Made by a program: the position numbers and the translations under genes
Assembly (NCBI GenBank): GCA_034620365.1
Contig: JAQGEQ010000137.1
Location: 434,001-498,000 of the forward strand
DNA from: Pegea sp. RAD2-039
Lineage: Eukaryota > Chordata > Thaliacea > Salpida > Salpidae
DNA: 64,000 bases
Direction of reading: 5' to 3'
Shown: piece by piece, positions 59,111 through 64,000 of the stretch
Layout: each line of letters starts with the position of its first letter
How positions within the stretch are numbered: position 1 is the first letter of the stretch
Notes under the pieces: generated by a model
Seen by the model: only the letters and a program-made list of their open reading frames with translations
Database searches by the model: none
Told to the model about the DNA's origin: nothing

Positions 59111-60109
59111 TTTTTAAATTATTTAACTCCTCTTATCTTAGATTTTAGTTTTTCATTTTTGTTAAAAACTATTTTTAGAGTTTTTGTTTGTTTTAAGTGT
59201 TTTTAATGTTTTCTTGTAATTTCAGCAAAATAGTTTATAACTTTTAATTTTTACTGTTTTGTGTTATTGATGATATACTAGAAAGCTTTCAACTTTTCTA
59301 ATTTTTTTCTTTTAAATTTGCAAACATTTATTTGGTGTAATTCAATTTTAAATCTTCTTCTTTGATAAACATTACTAAACAAATTTTCTTTAATTTTTTA
59401 AGTTTTAATAAATAGTTTAACTAAAAACAACTAAAATAGTGTTTTTTATCACATTTAAGTAATAATATATGTTTTAATTGAAAGGAATGCTATAAGTTTA
59501 ACTTAAAATGAAATATAAACGAAAAACAGCAAATAAGAGAGTGTATTAATGTAACTGGCAACAATAATCATCACTAGATGGTAAAATTACAAAATCATAT
59601 TTTCTGGCCCAAATTTAAAAGAGTCCAAAGATTTTGACGCAATGAAGGAGTCTGTTGATAATTTAGGTCGTTGAGTCTATTGATAATTTATTAATCGTTT
59701 TGTTAAATAATTGTTTAATCCTTTTAAAATTTTTTGATTCTTTATTTTGAACAAGAATGCATAAAATATAAGAACTTTTGTGACGTTGTAGTAACATAAA
59801 TTATATGGAAACCAAATATATTTATATATATATATACATAAATATACTAATACATATAATCTAAAATATATATTCCGTGTATTTTTAAGCAGTGAAAGAT
59901 TTGACAAAGTTTAGGATTAAATAATAACTAATGACTTTTAATAATTTAGCTGTAGGAAACTATTAGAGGGTGTTTAAGTTGAAGTAATTATCCAATTCAA
60001 TTCACCAAAAGCCTTTTTTCTGTCTTTTCGCTAACAACCTGAAAATTTGCAAAATCTACTTAACAAATCAATTTAGTCTTAAATAAGAGCAAGACACAAA
60101 TTCAACCTC
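59111..60109. other. AT-rich intergenic DNA
   Basis: Includes a TATATA run near 59820. No gene recognised. Confidence 0.5.
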
Positions 60110-61175
60110 TCTATATTTATTTATTACAATAAATGTTGTAAGATGTCGGAGTAGGAGAGAGAAGGAGTATTGTCATCATCGGTTAAAAACGCTATTAAAT
60201 TTATTGTTTAGCAACTCAGCTTTATTTTCTGGTTCCATCACACGCTGGTCGCTGTTATCAATTACGGGAAGTATTTGAGATCTCGCCTTAAGCTTGCGAT
60301 TTATGAAACCAAAAAACGTTTTCTTACAAGGTGAAGATAAAACTGCACTTTCTCTTCCTAAATGAAAATTAGAAATAGATTTCTTGTAATTTATACAAAG
60401 ATCATTGTAAAGACATTTGATAGAAGGGTCTGTTTTAGTTTGTTTGTATAAGAGGTTTTTTAAATGTTATAAATTGCTTAAATATTTGGGAAAATTTGGT
60501 TTTTTGGTTGAATCTGTAAAAAGATTTGAAATTTTTGATTAACTCTGTAACGATGTTAATAAACCTTGAGTAACTAGTAATGATGTCTTCGGAAGAGTTG
60601 ATAACAGAAATCCAGTCAACATCTGATATTAACTTGTTAATGCCATTATAATTTCCACAGTAAAAATTCGTTTTGCTTGAAGTTTTAACGTTCATCAAAA
60701 AAGTTTGGAGCTTGAATTCAATCATATTGTGATCACATGTCAAAGTAAAACGTTCTTTTTGATCAACGTAGATAATGTTCTCGAGTTTTGGTGTGATAAG
60801 AAGTACCAAAGTAGTACCAATAACTTGGGTCGGAAAAGTAACCATCTGAGATAAATTATTGGCATTGAGGAAGCTTACAAAGGCATGACTTAGATAGGCT
60901 GAATTAGTATTATCGCTATCCAAGTTAAACGATTTTCCACTAAATGCTAAATTTGGGTTATTCCAGTCAATTTTACCAAAATCAAAATCCCCCAAAATAT
61001 ATAACTCAGGACACACAACACTATTCAGAACCTTCAATATGGCCTTAACAGTAACCTTATCATTAGATTAAGACGGTGGTAGATAAGTACATATAAAACA
61101 AGAAAATTTGGGATTTGAGTAATGAAAATCAAAAGCAATAATCTCAAACCCTGGACAATTAATGGGATCGATCTG
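60110..61175 (-). mobile_element. LINE ORF2 endonuclease pseudogene
   Basis: The minus strand reads CPGFEIIAFDFHYSNPKF and TYLPPS, then the 200-codon frame 60435-61037: LYILGDFDFGKIDWNNPN, SFLNANNLSQMVTFPTQVIG and TCDHNMIEFKLQ. These are the GDFN, FPT and SDH motifs of the APE-like endonuclease. It continues to KKTFFGFINRKLKARSQILP and VMEPENKAELLN, the linker to RT, and then stops at a 3' end (about 60120). The catalytic SDH is TCDH here. Stop codons at 60430 and about 61050; inactive. Confidence 0.88.
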
Positions 61176-61380
61176 AATTCTGAACAAGTTTCAACAAATT
61201 TTGACAAAAATATTTCTACAAAAAGAAGCTTCTAGTCTTTTCTTTTCTGTGCAGAAAGAATTAAAAAATTTAAATTCGCAAAAAAATAATCTGCAACCGC
61301 TCTACATTAAATCTCTAAAATCAAATTGTGTTACATGTTTAATTTCAAAAATTTGATTTTTTTTCACAAATTAAACAAAC
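61176..61380 (+). repeat. Fragment of the 1.75-kb repeat family
   Basis: Starts GAACAAGTTTCAACAAATTT immediately after the LINE fragment and matches 43316-43440. The same repeat and LINE junctions occur near each other elsewhere, so nested insertion is likely. Confidence 0.75.
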
Positions 61381-62237
61381 CAAAATTTATATTCTAAAAT
61401 GTAATTTTATTGAAATATTTTTAAAACTATTAAAAAATTCTGTGACAATAAAAATTCTTGCTTTTATTGTTTACGAATAAATAATTAAAGAAATTACAAA
61501 TCAACTAAAAGTAAATAAACTAAATATTAATTGTAATTATTCTACAATAATAAAAATAAGGATTTGTTTGAAATTTAGTAGAATTTGAGGTTACTGTATA
61601 AATATTGAAGAAAAGTTACTTGAAAATTGAAGACAACCCAAAATTATTATACTAATCAACCAATCAAAATGCTTATTAGTTTAGGTTAATAGAAAGAATA
61701 AAGATTATTACGCTAAAATTAAACAGAAAAAAGTTAAATAAACGAATTGTTACATCATCAAAATAAATAAACTAACAATCAAATAGATTAAAAAAAAATT
61801 TGTGTTTATATTTTTAATTTAAAGCGCTTAGATTAGTTCTAGCTTTAGTGTGGTTTTTGAAAGTTAATATTGATCTTCATACAAATGATTTAAATAATTT
61901 TTATTGTCACGTGTTTGTAACTTGCTGATATTAGTAATTTTGTTATTAAATTAACATAAGTCCATTTTTGGTGCAAAATCTATGTTTTAAGTAAATGTTT
62001 CTTAGCCTTAAAAACATGAAAAACAGTTTTTTAACTAGCTATTCAAGCTTGTTTTTAGAATTTTAATTCTATGCATTCGATAAATAAGTAATTTGGTAAT
62101 AGTTCTTTCAACTTTCTTTTAATCAAAGATATATTTCTTAAATTTTCATTAAACTTCTGTTTAAATAATCATTGATTATTTAAAATGAGTTAAATACCCT
62201 GATTATAAAACTTGAAGGTAAAGTTGAATGTGCCAAT
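61381..62237. other. AT-rich intergenic DNA
   Basis: No gene or element recognised. Confidence 0.5.
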
Positions 62238-64000
62238 AAATAAAATTATATTTAAATTTTAATGATTGATTAGTAAAATTTAAGTATAAAATTATACTTT
62301 CAATACTTTAGCTCATTTTAATAAAAATAAAGCATAATAAATTTGTAATAATATCTTCTGAAAATACACATTAAAGAAATAAAGTAAAAAAAATTTTTTG
62401 TCAAAACAAATGATAACATTTTTCAAATTTTTTTTTTTAGTTTACCAAATTTAATGATATTTTTAAATGTATTCTGTATGAAGGGTATATAAATAATTTT
62501 TTAGTAGATGTAGTTTGTATTTCTTCTGTTACAATTTTATCACTAATTAAATTCATATTTTAAGCATTATTAAAAATTTTTTGTTGAAATATTTAAAAAT
62601 CAAAGCTAGTTTTGCAATTTGTTACCGTTTAGTTTTAACAAGTGTGAAAATTTGTATTAGTTTCCTAACAACATACTAAATAACTACTAAATAAACCAAT
62701 AAAATCAAAATTAGTTAAAGTGAATAAACTGGGAAAACAATTTAATGTTGAAAATCATTCGTTACAAATTGAAGCCACAAACAGCAGATTATAAGAAGTT
62801 TATATAAACCGAAATTATTATAAAGTCGAAAAATTTTATGGAAATTTTTGATTCACCAGTTATTTTTGGAGTTGAACAAGTTTCAACAAATTTTGATGCA
62901 AATGTTTCTACAAAAAGAAGCTTCTAGTTTTTTATCTTCTTTGTTGAAACAATTAGAAAATATAAATCCACAAAAAGCAATCTGCAACCGCTCCACGTTA
63001 AATTCGTAAAATCAAAACAAGTTAAAACATGTTCAACTCCAAAAAAAAGATTAAAACTTGTTTCCAAGCTGCTCCCAAAAATTATTTCAGAGATTTTGTC
63101 AAATGATTTGAAGAAGAACTTCTCCGCAGACATTTTGATTTCATAAATGTTCTTTTCTATTTCAAAAACGACAAAAACGGAGATAAAACTGATGAGATGA
63201 CAACAGCTGTTTAAGATCTAGTAAGACAGCTTCATTGCTACCTTTCCTTGTAAATATTTTTCTTTCAACTGAATTTATTAATTAATCAATAAAAAGAAAA
63301 ATTCAAATCATAAAGTATTTAAGAAAAATAATAAAACTTTAATTTCATCAAATTTTATCAAACTTTATTTAGAATAAAATATTATTAATATATTGAATTG
63401 TATTCAAATATTGGTGATTTGAAATTAATAAAATTAATCTTTTCCCTTTAGAAATAAACTGAAAACCTAATAAGATATCTAATTAAAAAGCAGTCAGAAC
63501 TAACAAACTAGGAGTTTTGTATTTTGTTATTTTACTGTTATCTAGCGTTAATTGTTCTGTTATAAAAATTTTCTTTTAATTCTACTGTTTATAAACATCT
63601 AATTGGATAATATTTATTTTATAATCTTTAATATTATTTCAAGAAAACAATCCATTTATTTAATTTAATGAAAATAATTTTTAAAGTTAAAAAAGATTCA
63701 AATGTTATTAAAAATTTAGAATTGAACTTTTCTAAACTTTTCAAAATCAAAATATAACTAATCGAAAAAATCAATAGAAGCTATCTAGACACAATAATTG
63801 CAAGTAATAAATGGTAATAAAAGGAAAAATATCAAAATATTCTTATTAATATAAACATAGAAATTACCATCGTATAATCGAGATAATTTATTTTAATTAA
63901 ATATTTCATAATTAATTTTTTAATTAAAAGTTCACAAATATTAATTAGTTTAATAAAGAATAGTCAACCTAAAAGAAATTTCTAAACACTAAAGTAAAAA
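62238..64000 (+). repeat. 1.75-kb repeat, copy B (cut by the window end)
   Basis: Same orientation and nearly identical to 43763-45530. The small frame of copy A is broken here by a stop at about 63104 (AAATGATTTG in place of AAATTATTTG). Runs off the window. Confidence 0.9.

Noticed and set aside
39500..64000. Chimeric assembly with another species
   Set aside because: LINE relics of the same family with a shared 3' UTR lie in both parts, so one genome is more likely.

Overview
The window is nuclear DNA of a ciliated metazoan with small introns. This follows from clear animal genes: a DNAH5/8-type axonemal dynein, an FHL-type LIM protein, CFAP20DC, CDKAL1, an RHBDL rhomboid, a polycystin-1-like protein and a GDF8/11-like TGF-beta ligand. 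It also follows from GT-AG introns of mostly 36-65 bp and from CR1/L2-like LINE fragments. I cannot name the species. Motile-cilium genes (dynein, CFAP20DC) argue against nematodes and arthropods.

Left part (1-39.5 kb): compact genes, repeatedly invaded by tandem repeats. In order: a >2.1 kb minisatellite inside an intron of a dynein heavy chain whose C-terminus ends at 2578; a MINPP1-like phosphatase (-) whose stop lies 18 bp away, tail to tail; a dead LINE 3' end; CDKAL1 (-); a 28-bp array; a roughly 12-kb polycystin-1-like gene (+) with many tiny introns; an EF-hand rhomboid (+); a 1.4 kb minisatellite; a two-TM protein with PY motifs (-); tRNA-Val(UAC) (-); FHL (-); a TPR-like protein (-); a 1.9 kb array of about 47 units of 40 bp, each with an ATGACGTCAT core; and CFAP20DC (-). 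Genes and introns here are saturated with one perfect palindrome, TGATGACGTCATCA, or its core TGACGTCA. It occurs in most introns, in disordered coding segments (read as DDVI or MTSS) and even supplies stop codons.

Right part (39.5-64 kb): very AT-rich, repeat-rich and almost without the palindrome. It holds broken copies of one LINE family (ORF1, endonuclease, reverse transcriptase and 3' end fragments), a 1.75 kb duplicated repeat, a trichohyalin-like R/E/Q-rich coiled-coil ORF, and a complete three-exon GDF8/11-like gene. Just upstream of that gene is a 691-bp element with ~44-bp inverted termini that begin with the same ATGACGTCAT palindrome. These are the only two copies of the octamer I saw in this half.

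The genes do not form one pathway, although dynein, CFAP20DC and polycystin are all cilium-related families. The main candidate for something undescribed is the palindrome system: a highly iterated palindrome in gene-rich DNA of an animal, amplified inside introns and arrays and shared with the ends of an inverted-repeat element.
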